A stretch of DNA of 64,000 nucleotides from Candidatus Limimorpha caballi (GTDB lineage: Bacteria > Bacteroidota > Bacteroidia > Bacteroidales > F082). Below, piece by piece: positions 1 through 8,853 of this stretch; the first letter of the stretch is position 1; the number at the start of each line of letters is the position of its first letter. The stretch spans positions 1 through 64,000 of the forward strand of contig JAGHUX010000008.1 of the NCBI GenBank assembly GCA_018064605.1. Direction: 5' to 3'. A program made the translations under genes and the position numbers. The notes beneath the pieces were generated by a model. That model did not search any database. It saw only the letters and a program-made list of their open reading frames with translations, and was not told the DNA's origin.

Positions 1-230
1 TGGAAACACCCCGAAAACACCCCGAAATACGCGTTCCCGGCCGCTTTTCCGAGCCGCTTTTGGACAAAATTCACGCCGAAATTACGCCAAATTGGGAAAA
101 AGCTGATTAAAATATCATTCAAAAAACAAGAAACAACATGCAAAACGGGATTGGCATACACAAAAAAAAACAAGACCTTATCATCAGACAAAAAAAGATT
201 TGGGAAATTGTAGAAGTTGTGGCGACAGTA

Positions 231-266
231 CAAAAAAAAAGAAACCCACCCGAACGAGTGAGTTTC
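231..266 (-). terminator. Rho-independent terminator of tRNA-Asp
   Basis: Read on the minus strand this is an 11-bp stem with two G-U wobbles, a GTTC loop and then nine T residues. It begins 6 nt beyond the tRNA 3' end, so it should end the tRNA transcript. Positions 1-230 hold no gene I can support; the short frame there is A-rich and runs into the tRNA. Confidence 0.8.
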
Positions 267-271
267 CATTG

Positions 272-346
272 CGGTGCCGAACGGGCTCGAACCGTCGACC
301 TCCTGCGTGACAGGCAGGCATTCTAACCAAACTGAACTACGGCACC
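272..346 (-). tRNA. tRNA-Asp (GTC)
   Basis: The minus strand folds into a complete cloverleaf. The 7-bp acceptor stem is GGTGCCG with CGGCACC, the anticodon loop CTGTCAC carries GTC, the T-loop is GGTTCGAGCCC, and the discriminator is G as expected for tRNA-Asp. CCA is not fully encoded. A consensus promoter lies about 44 nt upstream and a strong terminator directly downstream, so this is a stand-alone transcription unit. Confidence 0.96.
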
Positions 347-389
347 ATTACCTTTAAGAACCAGTTGAAATCTCTTCGTTTCAACGGCG

Positions 390-419
390 CAAAGATACAG
401 CGTTTTTCAATACGTGCAA
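390..419 (-). promoter_or_regulatory. Promoter of tRNA-Asp
   Basis: On the minus strand TTG (417-419) is followed after exactly 19 nt by TATCTTTG (390-397). This is a perfect match to the Bacteroides primary-sigma consensus TTG-N19-TAnnTTTG. The predicted start near 383 leaves a leader of about 37 nt, which contains the small dyad GTTGAAA/TTTCAAC (364-385). Confidence 0.8.
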
Positions 420-483
420 CAATTTTTTTATAAAATTTTAAAAAATTTTAATTACATTTTGCATCATCTTGATTATCAATATT

Positions 484-2619
484 TTAAAAATTAAATTTCA
501 TAAAAACATACGCACCATTCGTTTTTACATCATAGAATTCCTGCCCGATTTTTTCAGCATTTTCAATGATTTTGTTTCTCCAATAATCAGGAATAGAATT
601 ATCAATTATCAGTAAATCAATAATATAGGTATCGCAAACAGTTTCCAAATCGAATGATTTCACATTTGATACTATAAAATAGTCAAGATGAAGTTTAGGT
701 ACAGATTTTACGCCAAAATACGTTTTTTCTTCTGAAAATGCGAATAATTTGCCGTCAAATGACAATAAATTCCCTTGTTTTTTAACGAAGTGATTCTCGA
801 ATTTCGTGTCGTCAATCAATACATTCCTGCCGTTTCCATATACGCCTTCACATATCAGATTGTTTTCAATGCTGAAGTTTGCGATGTCCGGACTTTCAAA
901 CACGGTCGTGTCGCACAGAAGCACGTGCCGAGTTCCACACACAAAGTCAATGGCAGTGCCTTTCGACAAAGAATACACCGTGAACGACCGCTGTCCTCGT
1001 TGAACAACCGCCCTTGATACCTGTGAAACACTGAATATCAACGAAATAGACAACATCACGAAAATCATCTTCTTCCACCTAAATTCCATCATCAACATCA
1101 GCAAAATCAAGATCAGAATCAGACACACAAACTCCAACCTGTTTATATACAACCCTTTTACGATAGAAAAAGGCATATTTTCAATTGAAGTAACCACATA
1201 ATTCATCAAAAATATCGACCATTTAACACAGAAAGCGACACCTATATTAATATAAGGTATGGCGCACATGATCAGCATTGTCATCCCGCCAATGATCACG
1301 ACAGTTGAAATCGGAGTCATAAACAGGTTGCTCAGCCAGAAATAGACCGGAAACTGATGGAAGAAGAAAATCGAGAACGGTGCCGTTGCTATTTGCGCGG
1401 CCAAAGTCACCGATGTCATCTCCCAAATTTTGTCCAACGGTTTGAATTTGATGTAGAAAATGTTGTAAACCGGCTTCTGCAACACGACAATACCCACGAC
1501 GGCGGTGTATGAAAGCAAAAACCCGACATCAAAAAGGTTTGCGGGCTTTATGCAAAGCAGCAAGAAAGCCGATGCCGCCAAGCTGTTGAGCAACACGCCT
1601 TTACGATTGAGCATATCGCCGATGATAACAAACGAGAGCATTATTGTGGCGCGTAAAATCGACGGCGCGAGTCCTGCAAGCAATGCGTACATCCATATCA
1701 GAAGCAGAAGCAGCGAATGCTTGACGACATGCTGCCAGCGTTTCCGTTTGTCAAGAAATGCAAGCATGTACGAGAAGACCATAAACACCACTCCGACATG
1801 CATTCCCGACACACACAGAATATGCATGGAGCCGGCGGCGACATAACTTTGTCTCAGTTCCTGCGGCAGCGTGTCGTCAAAACCGATGAGAATGGCGGCG
1901 GCGACAGCATATTCGTCGCCTTCGACCCCGAGACTCCGCATTGTCGCGAGCAAAAAATCACGAAGTGAATATGATGACCTGTAAATCGGATTCGGCATGT
2001 TCATTTCAAGGCCGAGCCATCTGTCGTTTCTCACATATAGTTGATGTGTAATGTTCTTTCGCAAGAGATACGTCTGATAATCAAACTGTTGCGGATTTCC
2101 AGGCGGATCGACGACATCTGGCGGGTCGAAAAAAACTATCATATCGCCATATTTCAGGGATTCGGCGCGTGCCGTCTTTTCAAAATAGGCCATAACCATG
2201 CCCGAGACGTGCTCCTTCTCGCCGTCGTCTCTTACAATCTCCTTCAGCTCCAAAACCATCTTGACAGTTTTCTCCCTGGCGGCCGGACAATCATAAACTC
2301 TTGCCACATAACACGTAACGCCATCAAAATCACAATGCGAGACATGATCCGGAGACAAATCATCGTCGCGGATGTGGACCACGAAAACACCTATTAATAT
2401 AAGGTACACATTTAAAACGGCGCCGAACAGCCAACGCAGACGATAATTTCTCATATAAACCGACACGACAAACATCGTGGCGAGCAGCAGCAGGAGCGTT
2501 GACACACAAACGAAGTCGGAGACACCAGCATCGTCAGGCCGGAAAGTGTAAGCGAGCCAGATGCCGGAAGCGAAAGGCATCAGCAACCTTATGAACGGGT
2601 ATTTGTACCAATTAATCAT
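484..2619 (-). CDS. comEC: ComEC/Rec2-family DNA uptake channel protein
   Basis: This 711-residue polytopic inner-membrane protein belongs to the ComEC/Rec2 family, the channel that carries single-stranded DNA into the cytoplasm during transformation. The N-terminus has several membrane segments (about 10-80), followed by a soluble DUF4131-like part (about 90-200) and the Competence domain with the family signature HILCVSGMHVG (266-276) and many further helices. After the last helix (about 550) a degenerate tail of about 150 residues replaces the metallo-beta-lactamase domain of Gram-positive ComEC; I see no HxHxDH motif, which is usual for Bacteroidota. It is the last gene of the minus-strand kdsC-lpxB cluster, 138 nt after lpxB. 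Whether the cell is naturally competent cannot be told from this gene. Confidence 0.92.
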   Translation of the reverse strand: MINWYKYPFIRLLMPFASGIWLAYTFRPDDAGVSDFVCVSTLLLLLATMFVVSVYMRNYRLRWLFGAVLNVYLILIGVFVVHIRDDDLSPDHVSHCDFDGVTCYVARVYDCPAAREKTVKMVLELKEIVRDDGEKEHVSGMVMAYFEKTARAESLKYGDMIVFFDPPDVVDPPGNPQQFDYQTYLLRKNITHQLYVRNDRWLGLEMNMPNPIYRSSYSLRDFLLATMRSLGVEGDEYAVAAAILIGFDDTLPQELRQSYVAAGSMHILCVSGMHVGVVFMVFSYMLAFLDKRKRWQHVVKHSLLLLLIWMYALLAGLAPSILRATIMLSFVIIGDMLNRKGVLLNSLAASAFLLLCIKPANLFDVGFLLSYTAVVGIVVLQKPVYNIFYIKFKPLDKIWEMTSVTLAAQIATAPFSIFFFHQFPVYFWLSNLFMTPISTVVIIGGMTMLIMCAIPYINIGVAFCVKWSIFLMNYVVTSIENMPFSIVKGLYINRLEFVCLILILILLMLMMEFRWKKMIFVMLSISLIFSVSQVSRAVVQRGQRSFTVYSLSKGTAIDFVCGTRHVLLCDTTVFESPDIANFSIENNLICEGVYGNGRNVLIDDTKFENHFVKKQGNLLSFDGKLFAFSEEKTYFGVKSVPKLHLDYFIVSNVKSFDLETVCDTYIIDLLIIDNSIPDYWRNKIIENAEKIGQEFYDVKTNGAYVFMKFNF

Positions 2620-2757
2620 ATCTGCATGTCAAAAACGGTCTGCAAGTTACGAATAATTTTGATACGAAAAACAATTATTTTACTGATTATCAAACAAAAA
2701 ACGGATATTTTCGAAGTCACGAAAACACCCGTTTGTAAATTATTTTTTACAAATTTT

Positions 2758-3882
2758 TTACAATTTCTTCACACATGAGATGATGGTTTCGGCGGCATTA
2801 TCTGACGCGCCGGCACTACCGAGGACAATTTTCAGATCTTCATAATCCTCAAGCAGTTGACGTTGACGTTTATTGTTGTGAAGCAATTCGTCCAACTCAG
2901 CCTTTATGTTTTCCGGTGTCAGGTCATCCTGTATCAACTCCTTGACAACCAGTCTGTCCATAATCAGATTCACCAGACAGATGAACTTGACCTTGGTCAA
3001 ACGTTTTGCGATTGCGTAAGAGATTTTGTTGGCCTTGTAGCACACGACTTCCGGCACGTCGAGGAGAGCCGTCTCAAGTGTGGCGGTCCCGGAAGTGACA
3101 AGGGCCGCGCTTGACAATTGCAGCAGCTGGTACGTCCTGTTGACCACCAGACGCACATTAGCCCTGTCACCAATGATTTTCTTGTAATAACTCACCGGCA
3201 GCGAAGGCGCGCAGCCGACAACAAACTGATAATCAGGATATTGCCTAACCACATTCAGCATAACCTCAAGCATACGGCTCACTTCCTGCCGACGGCTTCC
3301 GGGCAACAACGCTATGATTTCCTTTTTCGGATTCAGCCGGTTCGCTTTGATGAACTTGTCTTTGTCAACCGGTGTCATCTTTGATATTTCGTCAAGCAAC
3401 GGATGTCCGACATATTGACAATCAACATTATAACCATCATAAAATTTCTTCTCGAAAGGCAGGATGCACAGCATTTTATCGACAACTCTTCTGATCTTGT
3501 ACACTCGGCGGCGTTTCCAGGCCCAAACCTGAGGCGAGATGTAATAGAACACCTTATACCCTTTTTTATGCGCCCATTTCGCGACATTCAGGTTGAAGCC
3601 AGGATAATCAATGAGGACTATTACATCCGGGTTGAATTTTTTGATGTCTTTTTTACAAATGTTAAAATTTTTTAAGATAGTGTATAAATTCATTAACACT
3701 TCCACGAATCCCATGAACGCCAAATCGTGATAATTTTTCACCACATTCGCGCCGTTTTTACGCATTTTTTCGCCGCCCCACGCTCTTATTTTCGCCTCAG
3801 GGTCCTTCTTTCTGAGTGATGCCACGAGGTTGGAGCCGTGCAAATCGCCGGAAGCTTCGCCAGCGATGATGTAATATTTCAT
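2758..3882 (-). CDS. lpxB: Lipid-A-disaccharide synthase
   Basis: LpxB joins UDP-2,3-diacylglucosamine to lipid X to form the disaccharide of lipid A, working at the inner face of the cytoplasmic membrane. The 374-residue length is normal for this GT19 glycosyltransferase. Signatures are GEASGDLHGS (8-17), YYISPQVWAWKRRR (113-126), LPGSRRQE (193-200) and SGTATLET (264-271) in the UDP-binding half. The ATG overlaps the stop of surE by 4 nt (3879-3882), so translation is probably coupled. Its place beside kdsC-like and surE genes fits an envelope operon conserved in Bacteroidota. Confidence 0.96.
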   Translation of the reverse strand: MKYYIIAGEASGDLHGSNLVASLRKKDPEAKIRAWGGEKMRKNGANVVKNYHDLAFMGFVEVLMNLYTILKNFNICKKDIKKFNPDVIVLIDYPGFNLNVAKWAHKKGYKVFYYISPQVWAWKRRRVYKIRRVVDKMLCILPFEKKFYDGYNVDCQYVGHPLLDEISKMTPVDKDKFIKANRLNPKKEIIALLPGSRRQEVSRMLEVMLNVVRQYPDYQFVVGCAPSLPVSYYKKIIGDRANVRLVVNRTYQLLQLSSAALVTSGTATLETALLDVPEVVCYKANKISYAIAKRLTKVKFICLVNLIMDRLVVKELIQDDLTPENIKAELDELLHNNKRQRQLLEDYEDLKIVLGSAGASDNAAETIISCVKKL

Positions 3883-4646
3883 TTCTCCCAGGATTTAAAA
3901 TTATCAATAAACTTATATGCACTCCAGTCGTACTGTGTCGGAACGATTGATATGTAATTGTTTCTCAACGCATTCATATCAGAGTCTTCATCGAGAACGT
4001 CTTCAACGAAATCGCCGGTAATCCAGAAATAGTCGCGTCCGAACGGGTCAACGCGGCGTTCGTACTTCTCTTCCCAGTGTCCGTCAGCCTGGTGGCAGAC
4101 TCTTACGCCTTTTATTCCACCTTCCGAGAACTTCGGGAAATTGACATTCAGGCAGACACCTTTCGGAAGGCCATCTTCAAGCACCTTCTTCGTGAAATCG
4201 ACAATAAAACTGTCTATATGGTCGAAATATGCGTCTGACGAATATTCGTCGAGACTGAAACCAATCGCCGGAACTCCATTCATGCACGCCTCCACGACCG
4301 CCGACATGGTGCCGGAATAGATGACGTTCACCGAGGCATTCGAGCCATGATTGATGCCGGAGACTACGATGTCGGGTTTCTCCGGCAGCAGATACTGACA
4401 GCCGAACTTCACGCAGTCAACGGGACGGCCACTACACACGTATTTAACATAGCCGGAATCCTTCTCTAACAACCTGACTTTCAACGGATCACGGATTGTC
4501 ATGGAATGTGACTGCGCCGACATCTGCTGTTCGGTGGAGACCACCGTCACATCTCCGATCTGCCGCATCAAATCGGTCAGTTTCACGAGACCCTTCGCCT
4601 GATATCCGTCATCGTTGGAGATTAAGATTTTCGGTTTCCTGCTCAT
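3879..4646 (-). CDS. surE: 5'/3'-nucleotidase SurE
   Basis: SurE is a divalent-metal-dependent phosphatase that removes phosphate from nucleoside 5'- and 3'-monophosphates. The 255 residues begin with the metal-binding motif SNDDG (10-14), keep the SAQSHS segment (43-48), and carry SGINHG (96-101), all hallmarks of the family. It follows maf after 1 nt and overlaps lpxB by 4 nt, so it is deep inside an operon. No signal peptide is seen; the protein is cytoplasmic. Confidence 0.96.
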   Translation of the reverse strand: MSRKPKILISNDDGYQAKGLVKLTDLMRQIGDVTVVSTEQQMSAQSHSMTIRDPLKVRLLEKDSGYVKYVCSGRPVDCVKFGCQYLLPEKPDIVVSGINHGSNASVNVIYSGTMSAVVEACMNGVPAIGFSLDEYSSDAYFDHIDSFIVDFTKKVLEDGLPKGVCLNVNFPKFSEGGIKGVRVCHQADGHWEEKYERRVDPFGRDYFWITGDFVEDVLDEDSDMNALRNNYISIVPTQYDWSAYKFIDNFKSWEK

Positions 4647-4647
4647 A

Positions 4648-5229
4648 TCAGAATTTTTTCAACACCTTATATAATTTATGCGTCGGAAGCCCCATCACAT
4701 TGAAATACGAGCCTTCGACACCACTGACACCGATATAGCCGATCCACTCCTGAATGCCATACGCACCCGCCTTGTCGAAAGGTCTGTAATTGTCAACATA
4801 ATACTCAATCTCTTGACAGTCAAGCAGATCAAATATCACTTTCGACACGACGGAGAATGTTTTTGACGTTTCTTTCGTATGTATTGTCACACCTGTGACG
4901 ACACGATGCGTCTTTCCCGAGAGGAGACTGAGCATTCTTAAAGCGTCGTCGCGGTCTTTCGGTTTGCCGAGAATCTCGTCTCCGGCAATCACGACAGTGT
5001 CGGCGGTTATCACCATGAAATCATCAGGAAGTTCCTGGTTTTCAAATGCTTTGGCTTTTTTCCAGCTCAGATACGGCGCGACGTCAATCGGCGGCAGTTT
5101 TGACGGATAACTCTCATCGACATCTTTTGTAAGAACCGTGAAATCGACGCCGAGTCCTTTCAGAAGTTCCTGTCTCCGAGGTGATTTCGAAGCCAGAACC
5201 ACATTATATTTCTTGATATTCTCTAACAT
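4648..5229 (-). CDS. maf: Maf-family nucleoside triphosphate pyrophosphatase
   Basis: Maf proteins hydrolyse dTTP, UTP and some modified nucleotides to monophosphate plus pyrophosphate. The 193 residues contain the signature LASKSPRRQELL (12-23) and the catalytic ADTVV motif with Asp77. An LSGKTHRVVTGV segment follows, typical of the dTTP/UTP-type (YhdE) branch. The gene sits 2 nt after the UbiA-like gene and 1 nt before surE. The branch assignment (dTTP/UTP versus m7GTP) is by eye. Confidence 0.93.
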   Translation of the reverse strand: MLENIKKYNVVLASKSPRRQELLKGLGVDFTVLTKDVDESYPSKLPPIDVAPYLSWKKAKAFENQELPDDFMVITADTVVIAGDEILGKPKDRDDALRMLSLLSGKTHRVVTGVTIHTKETSKTFSVVSKVIFDLLDCQEIEYYVDNYRPFDKAGAYGIQEWIGYIGVSGVEGSYFNVMGLPTHKLYKVLKKF

Positions 5230-5231
5230 TT

Positions 5232-6179
5232 CTATCGGTTAAAATTTACAAAACCCATTGATAATACGCCAATTAGAATTATGATTTTCATAACGACAGA
5301 CAAGCCGTGCAATATTTTCTCCGGATTTTTCATCATCTCTCTTCCGAGCATCACCAAGGTCACAAAAACGACGAACAGCAGTACGCAAATCAGGAACAGA
5401 GCGTATGATGTGACTTCCGAAACGCGGAGGCTTTCAGAATGGTTCATCACGAAAATCAGCAAGACGAAGAGCAGCAGGATGAGGAATTCAGCGATGTAAC
5501 CTGCGGTTCTGCCGCCCCAAACCACCGGTATCGTGCGGCAATGAGTGCGTCCGTCGCCGTCAGCGTCCTCCATGTCTTTGATAATCTCACGAATCATTGT
5601 CGCAAGAAATGCGAAAGCCGTGTAAATCAGCACAATACGAAACGACGACATGACAAATTCACCATGTGACTGAAGCAACAGCGGATCGCCAAGCATATAC
5701 AGCAGCACGTAAAGCCACGGCAAAAACACAGCGAATGCTACTGATAATGAAACGATTACATTGCCTATGATTAATTTTTTCTTGTATGTGCTCGAATATG
5801 AGTACAGGATTCCGGCGAGCAGCAACAGACAGGCGAAAATGAGATAGAACCGTGAGCCGAAAGCGATTATCGATGAAGCCAGGCCACAGCACAACCCGAT
5901 GATTGTCAACGCCCAATAGAACATTTCGCTTTGTCTTTCAGAAAACACCACGCCCACAATCACCTTGTCGGGCTTGTTGATGGAGTCGGTTTCGACGTCG
6001 AAGATGTCGTTGATGACGTAGCCGCCGGCGACGACAAGCACCATGGAAATCACGAAAAGAGTGAATGCCATTGAGCTTTGCATCATGATGACGCAGTGAT
6101 AGACAAGGCACATCATCAGTGTGATTATGAGGAGGTTAGGCCAGCGCACGAGCCTGAAGAAAGAGCCGATCTTGTTCAT
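5232..6179 (-). CDS. UbiA-family prenyltransferase
   Basis: This is a polytopic membrane prenyltransferase of about 315 residues. The open frame extends upstream to 6332 but that part lies entirely inside the kdsC-like gene; the ATG at 6179, 3 nt after that gene's stop, gives a natural N-terminus beginning MNKIGSFFRLVRWPN. The first aspartate-rich motif, NDIFDVETD (57-65), and the second, DMEDADGDG, mark the prenyl-diphosphate and magnesium sites of the family. About eight membrane helices are apparent. Bacteroidota homologues are often annotated as geranylgeranylglycerol-phosphate geranylgeranyltransferase, but the acceptor is not known. Confidence 0.88.
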   Translation of the reverse strand: MNKIGSFFRLVRWPNLLIITLMMCLVYHCVIMMQSSMAFTLFVISMVLVVAGGYVINDIFDVETDSINKPDKVIVGVVFSERQSEMFYWALTIIGLCCGLASSIIAFGSRFYLIFACLLLLAGILYSYSSTYKKKLIIGNVIVSLSVAFAVFLPWLYVLLYMLGDPLLLQSHGEFVMSSFRIVLIYTAFAFLATMIREIIKDMEDADGDGRTHCRTIPVVWGGRTAGYIAEFLILLLFVLLIFVMNHSESLRVSEVTSYALFLICVLLFVVFVTLVMLGREMMKNPEKILHGLSVVMKIIILIGVLSMGFVNFNR

Positions 6180-6181
6180 TT

Positions 6182-6706
6182 TCACCAGATATGTATTTCG
6201 TAATCCTTCATCCATTTGTCCTGCGCCTTCATCACCTGCTCGATGATGTCGCGCACCGCGCCCTTGCCGCCTTTCTGATGGCTGACATAGACACTTATCT
6301 GCTTGATTTCCTCGGCGGCGTCGGCGGGGCACACGGGCACTCCTACCTTTTGCATCACCGGATAGTCGGGGATGTCGTCGCCCATGTAAACGACTTCTTC
6401 CCTCTTCAGTCCGCGTTCTTTCATGTACTCATCCAACTTGATGATTTTGTTCGGGATATGAAGGAACACATCCTTCACACCGAGAGCCTTCATCCGTTGT
6501 TCCATCGACTTGGCATAGCCGCCGGAGATGACAGCGACGTTATAACCCATCCTGACCGCGAGTTGGAGAGCGAAGCCATCTTTGACATTTGTCGCGCGCA
6601 ACGCTTCCCCATCAGGCAGGACAAAAACGTCACCTTGCGTCATAACTCCATCATAATCAAAGATAAACGTCGTAACTCCCTTCAAAAGTTCCTTATAATT
6701 TTTCAT
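6182..6706 (-). CDS. HAD-superfamily phosphatase, KdsC (KDO-8-phosphate phosphatase) type
   Basis: The 174-residue protein has the HAD nucleophile motif FDYDGVMTQGD (16-26, Asp17 and Asp19), a VISGG motif II, and YMGDDIPDY as motif III/IV. No cap domain is present, the layout of KdsC/YrbI-type tetrameric phosphatases that make KDO for the LPS core. It heads an operon ending in lpxB, which supports an LPS role. A weak -7-like TATCTTCG lies at 6733-6740. A related function on another sugar acid or nucleotide cannot be excluded. Confidence 0.88.
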   Translation of the reverse strand: MKNYKELLKGVTTFIFDYDGVMTQGDVFVLPDGEALRATNVKDGFALQLAVRMGYNVAVISGGYAKSMEQRMKALGVKDVFLHIPNKIIKLDEYMKERGLKREEVVYMGDDIPDYPVMQKVGVPVCPADAAEEIKQISVYVSHQKGGKGAVRDIIEQVMKAQDKWMKDYEIHIW

Positions 6707-6821
6707 AAATTATCAATATAAATTTTAAACGGCGAAGATACGAAAAATTTCTGAAGGAACGTCATTCACACCGATTTAAATTTTCAACGCTCAAAATTCT
6801 CAAAAACTGAATAATTTTTAA

Positions 6822-6851
6822 TTGTCAATCCAATTTTTTACAATATTTTTG
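6822..6851 (+). promoter_or_regulatory. Promoter of the Bat operon
   Basis: TTG (6822-6824), 19 nt, then TATTTTTG (6844-6851): a perfect Bacteroides-type promoter. The predicted transcription start near 6858 lies two bases before an in-frame TTG (6860), so translation must begin downstream at the ATG at 6899. Confidence 0.82.
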
Positions 6852-6898
6852 CAGATTTTTTGTTATTCAAGTCAAGACAATTCATAAAAAATACTGAG

Positions 6899-7891
6899 AT
6901 GATTGAAACAGACATTCGTGAGTTAAACGAGAAGATTCAAAGGGAGAGTCAGTTCATTGACCTCATCAATATGGAAATGAGCAAGGTCATCATAGGGCAG
7001 AAGCAGATGACGGAGCGGTTACTTATCGGTTTATTGTCGAACGGCCACATACTTCTGGAAGGTGTTCCTGGTTTGGCCAAGACACTGGCAATCAAGACAT
7101 TGTCGAGCATTGTCGATGCCAATTTCAGCCGCATACAGTTCACTCCCGACCTTTTGCCCGCCGACCTCATCGGAACGATGATATACAGTCAGAAGACGGA
7201 GGAGTTCATGGTGAAGAAGGGGCCTGTTTTCGCCAATTTCGTATTGGCCGACGAGATCAACCGTTCGCCCGCGAAGGTGCAGAGTGCGTTGCTTGAGGCG
7301 ATGCAGGAGCATCAGGTGACGATTGGCGAGAGCACTTTCGCGCTTCCCGACCCGTTCCTGGTCATGGCGACGCAGAACCCGATCGAGCAGGAAGGCACGT
7401 ACCCGCTCCCGGAGGCACAGGTTGACCGTTTCATGCTCAAGGTCGTGATCGACTATCCGAAGAAGGAAGAGGAGAAGATCATCCTCAGGCAGAATATAAA
7501 CAGGGAGTACCCCGAAGTGAGGAAGGTGACCACGACACAGGACATCCTCAACGCGAGGAAGGTGTGCCGAGAAGTGTATCTTGACGAGAAGATTGAGAAC
7601 TACATCACCGACATCGTCTTCGCGTCGCGTTATCCCAACGACTTCAGGCTCAGCAAGTTCGCGGGCATGATCAGTTACGGCGGCTCACCGCGTGCCACCA
7701 TCAGCCTGGCGGCGGCGGCCAAGGCCTACGCCTTCATCAAACGACGCGGCTACGTCATCCCGGAAGACGTACGCGCCGTCGCGCCGGATGTGATGCGCCA
7801 CCGCATCGGCCTGACCTACGAGGCCGAGGCCGAGAACATCACGACAGAGGAAATCGTCAACGAGATCCTGAACACAGTGGAGGTGCCGTGA
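6899..7891 (+). CDS. MoxR-family AAA+ ATPase (first gene of the Bat operon)
   Basis: This 330-residue MoxR-type AAA+ ATPase is thought to act as a chaperone for the von Willebrand factor A (vWA) proteins encoded after it. Walker A is GVPGLAKT (55-62), Walker B VLADE (115-119) followed by INRSP, and a sensor segment ATQNPIEQEGTYPLPEAQ is typical of the family. An upstream in-frame TTG (6860) would start at the predicted transcription start, so I choose the ATG at 6899. In Bacteroides fragilis this position of the aerotolerance operon has been called batI. A tandem repeat separates it from the next gene. Confidence 0.94.
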   Translation: MIETDIRELNEKIQRESQFIDLINMEMSKVIIGQKQMTERLLIGLLSNGHILLEGVPGLAKTLAIKTLSSIVDANFSRIQFTPDLLPADLIGTMIYSQKTEEFMVKKGPVFANFVLADEINRSPAKVQSALLEAMQEHQVTIGESTFALPDPFLVMATQNPIEQEGTYPLPEAQVDRFMLKVVIDYPKKEEEKIILRQNINREYPEVRKVTTTQDILNARKVCREVYLDEKIENYITDIVFASRYPNDFRLSKFAGMISYGGSPRATISLAAAAKAYAFIKRRGYVIPEDVRAVAPDVMRHRIGLTYEAEAENITTEEIVNEILNTVEVP

Positions 7892-7895
7892 TTCA

Positions 7896-7963
7896 GTTAG
7901 AAAGTTCATAAAGTTATAAAGTTCATAAAGTTATAAAGTTCATAAAGTTAGAAAGTTGAAAGT
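7896..7963. repeat. Short AT-rich tandem repeat (AAAGTTnATAAAGTT family)
   Basis: About four and a half copies of a 17-nt unit, roughly GTTCATAAAGTTATAAA, fill nearly the whole gap between the MoxR gene and the DUF58 gene and stop 11 nt before the next ATG. The same words occur at 30961-31051 and 32889-32938. Confidence 0.85.
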
Positions 7964-7974
7964 AAAAAGGTCAA

Positions 7975-8853
7975 ATGGAAGCGACTGATTTATTCAAGAA
8001 AATCAGGAAGATTGAGATCAAGACGCGCGGACTGAGCAACCACATTTTCTCGGGGCAGTACCACAGTGCGTTCAAGGGTCGCGGCATGACATTCAGCGAA
8101 GTGCGTGAGTATCAATATGGTGACGACATACGCAACATCGACTGGAACGTCACGGCGCGTTTCCACAGGCCATTCGTGAAGATCTTCGAGGAAGAGCGCG
8201 AGATGACGGTCATGCTGCTCATTGACGTCTCGGGCTCTAATGATTTCGGCTCCTTCAGCGCGACGAAACGCGACATCACGGCGGAGCTGGCGGCGGTCCT
8301 CGCATTCTCGGCGATACAAAACAACGACAAGGTCGGCGTCATCTTTTTCAGCGACCAGGTCGAGAAATTCATCCCGCCGAAGAAAGGGTCGAGCCACATC
8401 CTGCGCATCATCAGCGAGATCGTGACGTTCAAGCCGCAGCACAAAGGCACGGACATCGGCGAGGGCCTGAGGTTTCTGACAAGCGCCATCAAGAAACGCA
8501 CGACGGCATTCCTCATCTCCGACTTTGTGACTGGCAAGCCGTTCGAGCAGGAACTGCGGATCGCGGGAAGGAAACACGACCTCATCTCATTGAGAGTCAC
8601 CGACAAACGTGAGCTTCGCATCCCAAAAATCGGGCTGGTGAAATTCCGCGACAGCGAGACTGGCGAAGAGAGATGGGTTGACACGTCAACGAACGCATGG
8701 AACCAGGCTTATCAGAAATACGTGCAGCACGAGACGGCGGCGCTGAACCACGCCTTTGCAAACAACGGCATCGACAACACTCTGATATTCACCGACGAAG
8801 ACTACGTCAAACCACTCATGCAACTTTTCAAGAGGAGAGAATCAAGAAAATGA
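7975..8853 (+). CDS. DUF58 / vWA-like protein of the Bat operon
   Basis: The 292-residue cytoplasmic protein has the DUF58 signature YGDDIRNIDWN (48-58) followed by a vWA-like fold with DVSGS (84-88), the DxSxS metal-ion-dependent adhesion site. DUF58 proteins are regular partners of MoxR ATPases; in B. fragilis the equivalent gene has been called batH. The stop overlaps the next start (ATGA at 8850-8853), so translation is coupled. No membrane segment is present, unlike BatA and BatB. The molecular activity is unknown. Confidence 0.9.
   Translation: MEATDLFKKIRKIEIKTRGLSNHIFSGQYHSAFKGRGMTFSEVREYQYGDDIRNIDWNVTARFHRPFVKIFEEEREMTVMLLIDVSGSNDFGSFSATKRDITAELAAVLAFSAIQNNDKVGVIFFSDQVEKFIPPKKGSSHILRIISEIVTFKPQHKGTDIGEGLRFLTSAIKKRTTAFLISDFVTGKPFEQELRIAGRKHDLISLRVTDKRELRIPKIGLVKFRDSETGEERWVDTSTNAWNQAYQKYVQHETAALNHAFANNGIDNTLIFTDEDYVKPLMQLFKRRESRK

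Noticed and set aside
1-230. Short plus-strand frame at 138-326 as a gene
   Set aside because: A-rich, low complexity, and it runs into the terminator and tRNA-Asp on the other strand.
6860-6898. TTG start giving the MoxR ATPase 13 extra residues
   Set aside because: It sits at the predicted transcription start of a perfect promoter; the ATG at 6899 gives a normal N-terminus.
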